Shown here: piece after piece, positions 7,093 to 14,914 of the stretch
Layout: each line of letters opens with the position of its first letter
Position numbering within the stretch: the first letter of the stretch is position 1
Source: an uncultured Sphingobium sp.
GTDB taxonomy: Bacteria; Pseudomonadota; Alphaproteobacteria; Sphingomonadales; Sphingomonadaceae
Direction: 5' to 3'
DNA: 30,400 nt
Assembly: GCA_946885845.1 (NCBI GenBank)
Contig: CAMPHJ010000022.1
Coordinates: 1 to 30,400, forward strand
Notes under the pieces: model-generated
Database searches by the model: none
Told to the model about the DNA's origin: nothing
The model's input: the letters and a program-made list of their open reading frames with translations, nothing else
Translations under genes and position numbers: made by a program

Positions 7093-7748
7093 GCACGACC
7101 TCTACCGTCACCGACAGCGCCGGGCTGTCGGTCTATAATCCTTACAAGAATGTCGGCACCGGCAAGTCGGAAATGGGCCAGGCGGATTTCCTGCGCCTGC
7201 TTACCGCGCAGATGCAGACGCAGGATCCGTTCGAACCGATGGACAACGCGCAGATGGTTTCGCAGATGGCGACCATCACCAACTCCAGCGGCATCGCGGA
7301 GATGAACCAGACGCTCAAAGGCCTTGCATCCTCGCTGACCGGATCGCGTCTGGGCGACGCGGCCAGCTGGATCGGCAAGTCGATGCTGATTCAAAGCAAC
7401 ATCGTCGCCCCCGACGCCGCAGGCCAATATATCGGCCAGGTATCATTCAAGGACGCGACCAGCGGAGCGACCGTCGACCTGATGGACGGCAGCGGCAATG
7501 TCCTGAAAACCATCGAACTTGGCAACCAGCCTGCGGGCGACGTCAATTTCTATTGGGACGGCAAGAATGATGCGGGAGAACAGGTCGCCACCGACGCGCT
7601 CAAGATCCGCGTCAATGGCGCTTCGCCCACGCGCGTCGCCAGCTGGGCGACCATCGCCGCCGTCCAGTCACCCGCCGACGGCAGCGCCTCCAAACTCATC
7701 ACCGCATTGGGCACCTACAGCCCGTCGGACGCTCTTTCACTCGCCTAA
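7089..7748 (+). CDS. flgD: Flagellar hook-capping protein FlgD
   Basis: A 219-residue scaffold for hook polymerisation. The conserved N-terminal export/cap region is present (MGQADFLRLLTAQMQTQDPF, then EPMDNAQMVSQMATITNSSG). The C-terminal half carries the FlgD beta domains (LGNQPAGDVNFYWDGKNDAG). The start overlaps the flgC stop by four bases. The gap of 42 bases to flgE contains only the flgE ribosome site. FlgD is normally lost from mature hooks. Confidence 0.95.
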   Translation: MSTTSTVTDSAGLSVYNPYKNVGTGKSEMGQADFLRLLTAQMQTQDPFEPMDNAQMVSQMATITNSSGIAEMNQTLKGLASSLTGSRLGDAASWIGKSMLIQSNIVAPDAAGQYIGQVSFKDATSGATVDLMDGSGNVLKTIELGNQPAGDVNFYWDGKNDAGEQVATDALKIRVNGASPTRVASWATIAAVQSPADGSASKLITALGTYSPSDALSLA

Positions 7749-7790
7749 GTTACCGATCGACCAAATCCTTTTCACCCAAGGAGCAACGCC

Positions 7791-8636
7791 ATGTCCTTTT
7801 ACATTTCGCTTTCCGGCCTCAAAGCCGCTCAGACAGATCTTTCGACCATCGCCAACAACGTTTCCAACGTGAATTCGACCGCGTTCAAGAAGAGCAAAGC
7901 CGTATTCGGCGACATCTTCGCCGCCGCGCCGATGCAGACGACAACCCAGGTCGCCGGTCAGGGCGTGCGCGCGCAGGGTATCAACCAGCAATTTACCCAA
8001 GGCACGATCGAAAGCACCGACAAGACGCTTGACCTCGCCATCACCGGAGAAGGCTTCTTCACCGTCAAACGCGAAGACGGCCAGATCGGCTATACGCGTA
8101 ATGGCGCGCTGGCGGTCGATCAGGAGCGTTATGTGACCGACACCACGGGCGCCCGCTTGCAGGTGATCCCGCTGGATCCGACGACCGGCCTTCCCACCGT
8201 CACGGTTGATTCCACCCTGACATCCGCATCCCTTACCGATTTGCAGATCCCGACAAACTGGCCAGCCGGAGGCACCGGCAACCAGCTCAACAGCGTCGGC
8301 GTCGGTCAGGATGGCAAGATCAGCGGCGTTTATGCCGATGGCACGACCGTCTATCTGGGCGCAGCGGCGATCGCGGCGTTCAACAGTCAGGAAGGCCTGC
8401 GGCAGCAGGGTGACGCGCACTGGACCTCCACCGACGCGAGCGGCCCTGCAATGCTGGGCATGGGTAATAACGGTCTTTACGGTGCTGTCCGCACCGGCGC
8501 GCTGGAACGTTCAAACGTCGATATTACAGAAGAACTGGTCAACCTGATTTCAGCCCAGCGCAACTTCCAGGCGAACTCGAAGGCGATCGAAGCGGCCAAC
8601 ACGCTCTCGACCACCATCGTCAACATGCGCACCTGA
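7791..8636 (+). CDS. flgE: Flagellar hook protein FlgE, short form
   Basis: This is the hook subunit by position (after flgD) and by sequence. The start MSFYISLSGLKAAQTDLSTI, then ANNVSNVNSTAFKKSKAVFG, is typical of FlgE, as is the end (GALERSNVDITEELVNLISA, then QRNFQANSKAIEAANTL). At 281 residues it is much shorter than the usual 400 or so. The outer D2 domain seems largely missing, leaving a protein near the size of FlgG. AAGGAG lies 7 bases before the ATG. A structured repeat lies between this gene and flgF. Confidence 0.9.
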   Translation: MSFYISLSGLKAAQTDLSTIANNVSNVNSTAFKKSKAVFGDIFAAAPMQTTTQVAGQGVRAQGINQQFTQGTIESTDKTLDLAITGEGFFTVKREDGQIGYTRNGALAVDQERYVTDTTGARLQVIPLDPTTGLPTVTVDSTLTSASLTDLQIPTNWPAGGTGNQLNSVGVGQDGKISGVYADGTTVYLGAAAIAAFNSQEGLRQQGDAHWTSTDASGPAMLGMGNNGLYGAVRTGALERSNVDITEELVNLISAQRNFQANSKAIEAANTLSTTIVNMRT

Positions 8637-8652
8637 TAGCGGATAGGGATTT

Positions 8653-8742
8653 GTGCTCCTGCGAAGGCAGGAGCCCAGTCCCGCCGTATGATCTGGGCTC
8701 TCACAAGCCACTCGTCTTGTTCGAGTGCCTTCGCAGGAGCAC
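8653..8742. repeat. Structured palindromic repeat between flgE and flgF
   Basis: A 90-base element bounded by a perfect 17-base inverted repeat (GTGCTCCTGCGAAGGCA at 8653-8669 and its complement at 8726-8742). Nested inside are the hairpins GCTCCTGC-GAAG-GCAGGAGC (8655-8674), GAGCCCAG/CTGGGCTC (8671-8678 and 8693-8700) and CACTCG/CGAGTG (8709-8727). It resembles the REP-like palindromes scattered through Sphingomonad genomes. It may act as a processing or stability element within the flg message. Confidence 0.75.
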
Positions 8743-8772
8743 GCAGCGAAATCCGAAACACAGGACAGACCC

Positions 8773-9516
8773 ATGGACCGGCTCGTCAACACGGCACTCA
8801 CCGCAATGCGCGGCGCGATGGCGCGGCAGGCGGCGATTTCCAACAATCTCGCGAACGTCAACACCGTTGGCTTCCGGGCGGAGATCGCCAATGCCGAGAC
8901 GCGCTGGATCAAGGGCGATGGTTTCGACACACGGGCGCAGGCGTCCGAACAGGTGATCGCCGCCGACATGGCGCAAGGCGCGGTCACCGAAACCGGCAAT
9001 CCGCTGGACGTGGCCATGAACGGCGATGCTCTGCTCGCCGTTCAGGCTGCGGACGGCAGCGAAGCCTATACGCGCCGCGGCGACCTTAAAGTATCCGACA
9101 GCGGACTCCTCACCACCGGCGATGGTTTGCCGGTGCTGGGCGAAGGCGGCCCCATCACCCTGCCGCAGATGGACAGCGTTTCCATCTCGCAGGATGGCAG
9201 CATCTGGGGCGTTCCCCAGGGCGGCGACCCCGCCAATCCGCAGCGCGTCGACGGGCTGAAGCTCGTCCGTGCGGTCGGCTCCAGCATCGCCAAGGGCACG
9301 GACGGCCTGTTTCGCGAAACCAATGGCGGCGTCCTGCCGACAGACCCGCTCGCGACCGTCACCGGCGGATCGGTCGAAGGCTCCAACGTCAACGCGACAT
9401 CGGCCCTGGTCGACATGATCGAAGCCAGCCGGGCGTGGGAAACGCAAGTGAAGCTGATCGACACCGCCAAGCAGATGGATGACGGCGGCGCATCGCTCAT
9501 GCGGCTTGATGGTTAA
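8773..9516 (+). CDS. flgF: Flagellar proximal rod protein FlgF
   Basis: A 247-residue rod subunit. MDRLVNTALTAMRGAMARQA, then AISNNLANVNTVGFRAEIAN, is the axial N-terminus. The C-terminal motif is VEGSNVNATSALVDMIEASR. The ATG at 8773 is chosen because an in-frame ATG 48 bases upstream would translate the right arm of the palindromic repeat, while 8773 has AGGA at a good distance and starts exactly at the conserved N-terminus. A sigma-54 promoter for flgG begins right after the stop codon. Confidence 0.94.
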   Translation: MDRLVNTALTAMRGAMARQAAISNNLANVNTVGFRAEIANAETRWIKGDGFDTRAQASEQVIAADMAQGAVTETGNPLDVAMNGDALLAVQAADGSEAYTRRGDLKVSDSGLLTTGDGLPVLGEGGPITLPQMDSVSISQDGSIWGVPQGGDPANPQRVDGLKLVRAVGSSIAKGTDGLFRETNGGVLPTDPLATVTGGSVEGSNVNATSALVDMIEASRAWETQVKLIDTAKQMDDGGASLMRLDG

Positions 9517-9517
9517 T

Positions 9518-9534
9518 TTGGCACGAACCTTGCT
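9518..9534 (+). promoter_or_regulatory. Sigma-54 promoter of flgG
   Basis: TTGGCACGAACCTTGCT is a full match to YTGGCACGrNNNTTGCW with correct spacing. It starts two bases after the flgF stop codon and about 40 bases before the flgG ATG. It probably gives extra transcription of flgG through flgL. Confidence 0.88.
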
Positions 9535-9574
9535 TTTCATCCAGCAAGACTGACTTCGCAAGGAACTTCAGACG

Positions 9575-10363
9575 ATGACCAACGCAGCCCTTCACGTCGC
9601 CCGCACCGGCCTTGACGCGCAGAACACGAAGATGCGCGTGATCGCCAACAACCTGGCGAACGTCAACACGACCGCCTTCAAGCGCGACCGCGCCGATTTC
9701 GAAACACTCGCCTACCAGCAGATGGTCGCGGCAGGCGCCAATTCGGACAGCGAAAACAAGTTCGCCACCGGCCTGAACCTGGGTTCGGGTGTCGCGATGC
9801 AGGGCACCAGCAAAATCAACACGCAAGGCACGTTGCAGCAGACCGGCAACGCGCTCGACATGGCGATCGAAGGGTCCGGCTTCTTCCAGGTCCAACGCCC
9901 GGATGGCAGCATCGCCTATACCCGGGCGGGCAATTTCAGCACGACGGCCGAAGGCGTCGTCGTCACAAGCGACGGCCTGCCGCTGATCCCGCAAATCACT
10001 GTGCCCCAGGGCGCGACCGGCGTCACCATCGGCAATGACGGCACCGTGACCGCGACGTTGCAGGGCCAGACCGAACCGACGCAACTGGGCCAGGTCGAAC
10101 TTGCCAGCTTCATGAACGCGGCGGGCCTGCAGCCGATCGGCGGCAACCTGCTGACTGAAAGCGCCGCCAGCGGCACGCCGCAGGTGGGCATTGCGGGCCT
10201 CGATGGTCGCGGCGTCATCCGATCGGGCAATCTGGAAACCTCGAACGTCAACGTGGTCGAGGAACTGGTCGACATGATCGAAACGCAGCGCGCCTATGAG
10301 GTGAACAGCAAGATGATCAAGGCGACCGACGAAATGCTCCAGTACGTCAATCAGCAGCTGTGA
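9575..10363 (+). CDS. flgG: Flagellar distal rod protein FlgG
   Basis: A 262-residue distal rod subunit of normal length. N-terminus: MTNAALHVARTGLDAQNTKM then RVIANNLANVNTTAFKRDRA. C-terminus: SGNLETSNVNVVEELVDMIE then TQRAYEVNSKMIKATDEML, the typical FlgG end. AAGGA lies about 10 bases before the ATG, and a consensus sigma-54 promoter lies just upstream, so flgG starts a second unit within the cluster. The stop codon overlaps a possible GTG start of flgH. Confidence 0.97.
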   Translation: MTNAALHVARTGLDAQNTKMRVIANNLANVNTTAFKRDRADFETLAYQQMVAAGANSDSENKFATGLNLGSGVAMQGTSKINTQGTLQQTGNALDMAIEGSGFFQVQRPDGSIAYTRAGNFSTTAEGVVVTSDGLPLIPQITVPQGATGVTIGNDGTVTATLQGQTEPTQLGQVELASFMNAAGLQPIGGNLLTESAASGTPQVGIAGLDGRGVIRSGNLETSNVNVVEELVDMIETQRAYEVNSKMIKATDEMLQYVNQQL

Positions 10364-11127
10364 GCGGACGGATGACTTCCCCCCACACCCCGTTCGCCCT
10401 GAGCTTGTCGAAGGGCTTCACTTCTTCAAAAAGAAAGAGAAGGGCTTCGACAGGCTCAGCCCGAACGGCTGTTTTATTCCTCACGGCAACCGCCCTCGCC
10501 GCCACCCCGGCAATGGCCGGCAAAAAACGCGATGCCGAGCGGCAATTTTATGCCCCCACCGTCGTTGCCGCCCCTGCCGCGCCGGTGGCGAACGGCTCCA
10601 TTTTTCAGGCGTCGATGGGCTATACCCCGCTTACCAGCGGCGCGCGGGCGCAGAGCGTCGGCGACATCATCACCATCGTCCTGGTCGAACGCACGCAGGC
10701 GACCAAGACGAATTCGGCCGACACCAGCCGCAGCGGCAGCATCGGCCTGACGCCACCTACTACCGGCCTCTTTTCAAAACTGTTTTCGCCCAGCGACATC
10801 GGCGCGAGCGGAGATCAGGGCTTCACCGGCAAGGGTAACGCGACCCAATCCAATGCTCTGATGGGTGAAATCACGGTGACGATCGCGGCGGTCTACCCGA
10901 ACGGCACAATGCTGGTGAGGGGCGAGAAGGCGCTGACGCTCAATCGCGGTGACGAGTTCATCCAGATCAGCGGCTTGGTCCGTCAGGCCGACATCGGCCC
11001 TGACAACCGCATCGCATCGACCCGCGTCGCCGATGCCAAGATCATCTACACCGGCAAGGGCGAAATCGCCCGCGCAAGCCGCCAGGGCTGGCTGCAGCGC
11101 TTCTTCTCAATGATCAGCCCCTTCTGA
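10360..11127 (+). CDS. flgH: Flagellar L-ring protein FlgH with repeat-coded N-terminus
   Basis: This is the outer-membrane L-ring subunit (255 residues from GTG 10360, or 251 from ATG 10372; the start is not settled). Family motifs include ARAQSVGDIITIVLVERTQA and the C-terminal ARASRQGWLQRFFSMISPF. Residues about 11-36 are encoded by a palindromic repeat (10390-10468) that runs in frame into the hydrophobic signal stretch AVLFLTATALAATPAMA. No ATG, GTG or TTG lies in frame between the repeat and the signal sequence, so the repeat is probably translated. FlgH is normally a lipoprotein, but here the lipobox cysteine is absent and the site reads ATPAMA-GKK, which suggests signal peptidase I cleavage. 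Confidence 0.93.
   Translation: MSGRMTSPHTPFALSLSKGFTSSKRKRRASTGSARTAVLFLTATALAATPAMAGKKRDAERQFYAPTVVAAPAAPVANGSIFQASMGYTPLTSGARAQSVGDIITIVLVERTQATKTNSADTSRSGSIGLTPPTTGLFSKLFSPSDIGASGDQGFTGKGNATQSNALMGEITVTIAAVYPNGTMLVRGEKALTLNRGDEFIQISGLVRQADIGPDNRIASTRVADAKIIYTGKGEIARASRQGWLQRFFSMISPF
10390..10468. repeat. REP-like palindromic repeat inside the 5' end of flgH
   Basis: Two 27-base arms (10390-10416 and 10442-10468) match as inverted repeats at 22 of 27 positions and flank a 25-base loop. Each arm also has its own inner stem: GCCC/GGGC in the left arm and GGGC/GCCC in the right. It is translated in flgH as FALSLSKG on the left and STGSARTA on the right. A sister copy lies in flgI. Confidence 0.85.
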
Positions 11128-11138
11128 TGGAGATTGCC

Positions 11139-12371
11139 ATGACGCAATTGAAATGCATCTCCGTCGGCTCCGTTGCGAAATTACCGTTCGCCCTGAGCCT
11201 GTCGAAGGGCTTGTCTTTCTTCAAGGAAGTGAAGAGCTTCGACAGGCTCAGCTCGAACGGATCAAGGCGACGGTTTCGTAATCTTCTTGCTGCGGCGTTT
11301 GCGGCTGTCGCACTCCTGACCACTCCGGCGCATGCCGAACGGATCAAGGATCTGGGCACCTTTCAGGGCGTTCGTCCCAACCAGCTGACCGGATATGGCA
11401 TCGTCGTCGGCCTCGCAGGCACGGGCGACGACAGCCTGGACTATGCGACGCAGGGCGTGAAAGGCATGGTTTCGCGCTTTGGCCTGACATTGCCGCAGGG
11501 CATCAATCCCGCGCTGAAGAACGCCGCCGCCGTGCTGGTGACGGCCGACCTTCCCGCATTCGCCAAGCCCGGCCAGCGGCTGGACGTCACCGTGTCCGCA
11601 CTGGGCAAGGCCAAGTCGCTGCGTGGCGGAACGCTGATCATGACGCCCCTGCGCGGCGCGGATAATGAAATCTACGCCATGTCGCAGGGCAACCTTGCCG
11701 TCGGTGGCCTTGGCGTCTCAGGTGCTGATGGCAGCCAGGTTTCAGTGAACATCCCGTCGGCTGGCCGCATTCCCGGCGGCGCAACGGTCGAGCGCGCGGT
11801 CGCCACCGGCTTCGACACCGCCCCCACACTCACCTTTAACCTTGCCGAAGCCGACCTCACTACCGCACTGCGTGTCGCGGACGGCATCAACCGCACTTTT
11901 GGCGACAACCGCGCGCGCGCCACTGACGCCGTGTCGGTGAATATCGACGCAGCCCCCGGCGCGACCGACCGCATCATGATGATGGGCATGATCGAGAATA
12001 TCGAGGTCAAGCCCGCCGATGCCCCCGCAAAGGTCATCGTCAACGCCCGCACCGGCACGGTCGTCATCAACGGCGCGGTGAAGATCCACCCGGCGGCGGT
12101 CGCGCATGGCAAATTGACCGTCAGCGTCAATGAAAGCCCCCGCATCGTCCAGCCCGCACCCTTCTCTCAAGGTCGAACCGCCGTGGAGCCTTCCAGCTCG
12201 ATTTCGATCGATCAGGAAAAGAAACCTATGGTTAATTTTAAAGGTGGGGCGTCGCTGACCGATATAGTGAAGGCGGTGAATGCCATTGGGGCGTCCCCTG
12301 CCGACATGGTCGCGATCCTCGAAGCATTGAAGCAGGCAGGCGCGATGAAGGCCGAACTGGTGGTATTGTGA
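11139..12371 (+). CDS. flgI: Flagellar P-ring protein FlgI with repeat-coded N-terminus
   Basis: This is the periplasmic P-ring subunit (410 residues, against about 365-375 in most relatives). The mature part begins ERIKDLGTFQGVRPNQLTGY, followed by GIVVGLAGTGDDS. The end has TDIVKAVNAIGASPADMVAI then LEALKQAGAMKAELVVL, typical of FlgI. The ATG at 11139 has GGAG about 6 bases ahead; an ATG at 11127 overlaps the flgH stop codon. Residues about 15-41 are encoded by a palindromic repeat, and the hydrophobic segment LLAAAFAAVALLTTPAHA follows, with cleavage expected after residue 66. The n-region contains SRRRFRN, which resembles a twin-arginine motif. No start codon with a ribosome site lies after the repeat. 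FlgA is its chaperone. Confidence 0.94.
   Translation: MTQLKCISVGSVAKLPFALSLSKGLSFFKEVKSFDRLSSNGSRRRFRNLLAAAFAAVALLTTPAHAERIKDLGTFQGVRPNQLTGYGIVVGLAGTGDDSLDYATQGVKGMVSRFGLTLPQGINPALKNAAAVLVTADLPAFAKPGQRLDVTVSALGKAKSLRGGTLIMTPLRGADNEIYAMSQGNLAVGGLGVSGADGSQVSVNIPSAGRIPGGATVERAVATGFDTAPTLTFNLAEADLTTALRVADGINRTFGDNRARATDAVSVNIDAAPGATDRIMMMGMIENIEVKPADAPAKVIVNARTGTVVINGAVKIHPAAVAHGKLTVSVNESPRIVQPAPFSQGRTAVEPSSSISIDQEKKPMVNFKGGASLTDIVKAVNAIGASPADMVAILEALKQAGAMKAELVVL
11184..11260. repeat. REP-like palindromic repeat inside the 5' end of flgI
   Basis: The arms at 11184-11210 and 11234-11260 match as inverted repeats at 23 of 27 positions with a 23-base loop. The inner stem is GCCC/GGGC on the left and GAGC/GCTC on the right, so mismatches between arms are compensated inside each arm. 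This is the same family as 10390-10468. Because the loop differs by two bases, the right arm is read in another frame here (FDRLSSNG). Confidence 0.85.
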
Positions 12372-12682
12372 TGCAGATTTCGGGTGTTTCAGCAGGGCCC
12401 CAGCCCGCCGCATCGGCTCAAAAGGCGCAACTGGAAACGGTCGCCAAGCAGTTCGAGGCGATCTTCCTGCGCCAGATGATCGGCACAATGCGCCAGTCAG
12501 GCGGCGGCGAAGGCATTTTCGATTCAAGCGCGACCGACCAGTTCCGCGACATGTCCGACGCGCGCACCGCCGATACGATGGCGGAAAAAGGCGCGCTGGG
12601 CATCGCGGAGATGTTGCTGCGCCAATATGAAACTCGCCGGCCGGTCACGGCTGCCGCTCCCGCACAGGATAAGGGCGAATGA
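12371..12682 (+). CDS. flgJ: Rod-binding protein FlgJ, N-terminal domain only
   Basis: A 103-residue protein with the rod-cap domain of FlgJ: LETVAKQFEAIFLRQMIGTM then RQSGGGEGIFDSSATDQFRD. The muramidase domain found in gammaproteobacterial FlgJ is absent, and a separate SLT enzyme is encoded at 2630-3463. The ATG at 12371 overlaps the flgI stop codon (TGATG). A GTG three bases earlier is a less likely start. The stop overlaps the flgK start by four bases. Confidence 0.92.
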   Translation: MQISGVSAGPQPAASAQKAQLETVAKQFEAIFLRQMIGTMRQSGGGEGIFDSSATDQFRDMSDARTADTMAEKGALGIAEMLLRQYETRRPVTAAAPAQDKGE

Positions 12683-14016
12683 GCGACCTTTTCATCATTG
12701 GCGCATCGGGCACGCGTGCCTATCGGCAAGCGATGGCCGCGATTGCGGAAAATATCGCGAACGCCAGCACCGATGGTTATTCGCGCCGTTCGCTGACGAC
12801 GGTCGAATCCGGTTCGTCCACCGCGACGATGGCGACCTATATCCCGCGCGCGAACTTCGGCGGGACCGAAGTGAAAGGCGTCAACCGCGCCGCCGATCCC
12901 TATCTGGACGCAGCGGTGCGCTATACTGGCACGGCGCTCAGCAATTCGACGGCGCGACTACGGTGGATGACCGACCTGGAAGGCGCGCTGAACGATACGG
13001 ACACCGGCATCGGCAAGCTGATGACGTCGATGTTCCAGAATATCGACAAGCTGGCCGCCAGCCCCAATGATACATCGCTGCGGGTCACATCGCTGGACAG
13101 CATCAGTCGGGTGGCGGAGGCATTCCAGCGCACCGCCGCCGACCTTGCACAGGTTTCCAGCGGCATCGCCATCGAAGCAGAGGCATCGGTCGAAACCATC
13201 AACCGTTCGCTGTCGCAACTGGCCGATATCAACAACAGCCTGTTGCGGGCTCAGCCCGGCACGTCGGCCCATGCGCAATTGCTGGACAGCCGCGACGCCG
13301 CGCTGAACACCCTGTCTGCCAACCTGAATGTCGATATCAGCTTTGGCGCGCATGACATGGCGACGATCAGCTATAACGGCACGACGATCGTGCAGGGCGA
13401 CGCCGCCACGACGCTGGCGCTGACCGTCAATGCCAATGGCACGATGGCGATCGCAACCAGCAGCGGCACTGCTCTGACCGCGCCGTCGAACGGCACGCTG
13501 GGCGGCCTTTTTTCCGCGGCTGACACGACCGTGCAACGCCGGACCAGCCTGGACACGCTGGCGCAGCAATTCGTGACGGACATGAACGCCTGGCACGCGC
13601 AGGGCCTGACCAATGCCAATGTGGCAGGCGCGCCCCTGCTGTCCTACGGCGGCAGCGCAGCCAGCGTCACCGCGCTGATCACCGACCCCGCAGCAGTCGC
13701 AACCAAGTCGGCGGACGGCACGCTCAACGGCAACCTGCTGACCGTTTCCACGGTGCTGCGCGGCAATGGCAGCGCGGAGCAGGGATGGACCGCGATCATC
13801 GCATCGCAGGCAAATCTGCTCGCTTCGGTAAAAGCGGAATATACGACCGCACAAGGACGCAGCGATCAGGCGATTGCAGCGCGGGAAGCCGTGAGCGGTG
13901 TCGATCTGGACATGGAAGCCGCCGAACTGCTGCGATTGCAGCAGGCCTATTCGGGTTCCGCCAAAATCCTTCAGGTGGCGAAGGAAACTGTCGACGCCAT
14001 CCTGCAACTGATCTGA
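12679..14016 (+). CDS. flgK: Flagellar hook-filament junction protein FlgK (HAP1)
   Basis: A 445-residue first hook-associated protein. The N-terminus GTRAYRQAMAAIAENIANAS then TDGYSRRSLTTVESG is the typical axial motif. The C-terminus LDMEAAELLRLQQAYSGSAK then ILQVAKETVDAILQLI is typical of FlgK. It is about 100 residues shorter than the enterobacterial protein, mostly in the variable middle. The start overlaps flgJ (ATGA) and flgL follows 13 bases later. FlgN is its likely chaperone. Confidence 0.95.
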   Translation: MSDLFIIGASGTRAYRQAMAAIAENIANASTDGYSRRSLTTVESGSSTATMATYIPRANFGGTEVKGVNRAADPYLDAAVRYTGTALSNSTARLRWMTDLEGALNDTDTGIGKLMTSMFQNIDKLAASPNDTSLRVTSLDSISRVAEAFQRTAADLAQVSSGIAIEAEASVETINRSLSQLADINNSLLRAQPGTSAHAQLLDSRDAALNTLSANLNVDISFGAHDMATISYNGTTIVQGDAATTLALTVNANGTMAIATSSGTALTAPSNGTLGGLFSAADTTVQRRTSLDTLAQQFVTDMNAWHAQGLTNANVAGAPLLSYGGSAASVTALITDPAAVATKSADGTLNGNLLTVSTVLRGNGSAEQGWTAIIASQANLLASVKAEYTTAQGRSDQAIAAREAVSGVDLDMEAAELLRLQQAYSGSAKILQVAKETVDAILQLI

Positions 14017-14029
14017 GAGGGCTGACCCC

Positions 14030-14875
14030 ATGGTAGGCATCACCAACAAGACGCTGATCGCCGAAATCCGCCGACAGCAACAGCTGTCGCAGGGGATCGT
14101 CGAAGGCCAGACCGCCATTTCCACCGGCATTTCCCTGACCAAACCGTCCGACAACGCGCTGGCATGGGTGCAGGTGTCGGAAATCGGCAAGGCGCAGGCT
14201 CAGCAGTCCGCGTGGAAGGCCAATATCAGCTACGGCACCACGCGCGCGGCCAATGCGGAAGCCAATCTGGAACAGATCACGACATTGCTCGTACGCGCGC
14301 AGGAACTGGTCACGTCGGCCCGCAACGGCAGTCTCAACGCATCGGGACGCGCCGCGATTGTCGAGGAAATGAAGACGATCCGCACCACCATCGACACCAT
14401 GTTGACGCAGAAGGATTATCAGGGCGTACCTGTATTCGACGACACGCAAAGCGTGCTCGTGCCAGTCAGCCGCGGCCTGAACCTGGCGGTCGTGGGCACG
14501 CGGCAGGATGTGTCCGAAGGCATCGACGTCAACGGCACGCCCATGTCGCTGGACGACATCATGGCCCAGAATATCACCGCGCTGGAAAGCGGCACCGACG
14601 CCGACCTCATTGCATCGCTCGACGCCATCAGGGCAGGACAGACCCATATCGTCGTCGAACAGGCGAAGCAGGGTGTACGCGGCGATCGACTGGACGTCAT
14701 CGGCGAGCGACTGACAAATATCGACCTGGACCTGAGCGAACGGCGTCAGGGGCTGGAAGCCACTGACCTTGCCGAAGTGATTTCGTCGGTCAAGGCCAAG
14801 CTGCTGCAACTGGAGGCCGCCCAGTCCGCCTTTGCGCGCATCAACCAGCAGACATTGTTCGACCTGATTCGTTAA
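14030..14875 (+). CDS. flgL: Flagellar hook-filament junction protein FlgL (HAP3)
   Basis: A 281-residue flagellin-like junction protein: ITNKTLIAEIRRQQQLSQGI at the N-terminus, with TAISTGISLTKPSDNALAWV, and a coiled C-terminus (VISSVKAKLLQLEAAQSAFA, then RINQQTLFDLIR). It is placed right after flgK, as in most flagellar clusters. It is the last gene of the flgB-L run. No strong U-tract terminator follows, only an imperfect hairpin. Confidence 0.93.
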   Translation: MVGITNKTLIAEIRRQQQLSQGIVEGQTAISTGISLTKPSDNALAWVQVSEIGKAQAQQSAWKANISYGTTRAANAEANLEQITTLLVRAQELVTSARNGSLNASGRAAIVEEMKTIRTTIDTMLTQKDYQGVPVFDDTQSVLVPVSRGLNLAVVGTRQDVSEGIDVNGTPMSLDDIMAQNITALESGTDADLIASLDAIRAGQTHIVVEQAKQGVRGDRLDVIGERLTNIDLDLSERRQGLEATDLAEVISSVKAKLLQLEAAQSAFARINQQTLFDLIR

Positions 14876-14890
14876 AAGTTAAGGGGAGGC

Positions 14891-14914
14891 GTGCTCTTTC
14901 CTTCGCGGGAGCAC
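14891..14914. repeat. Imperfect hairpin in the flgL-motA gap
   Basis: GTGCTC (14891-14896) and GAGCAC (14909-14914) frame a 12-base loop. The sequence looks like a decayed relative of the repeat between flgE and flgF. No U-tract follows. The rest of the 187-base gap to motA shows CCGAAAAAATCGG (14947-14959) and an AGGGG site before motA, but no convincing promoter. Confidence 0.45.
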
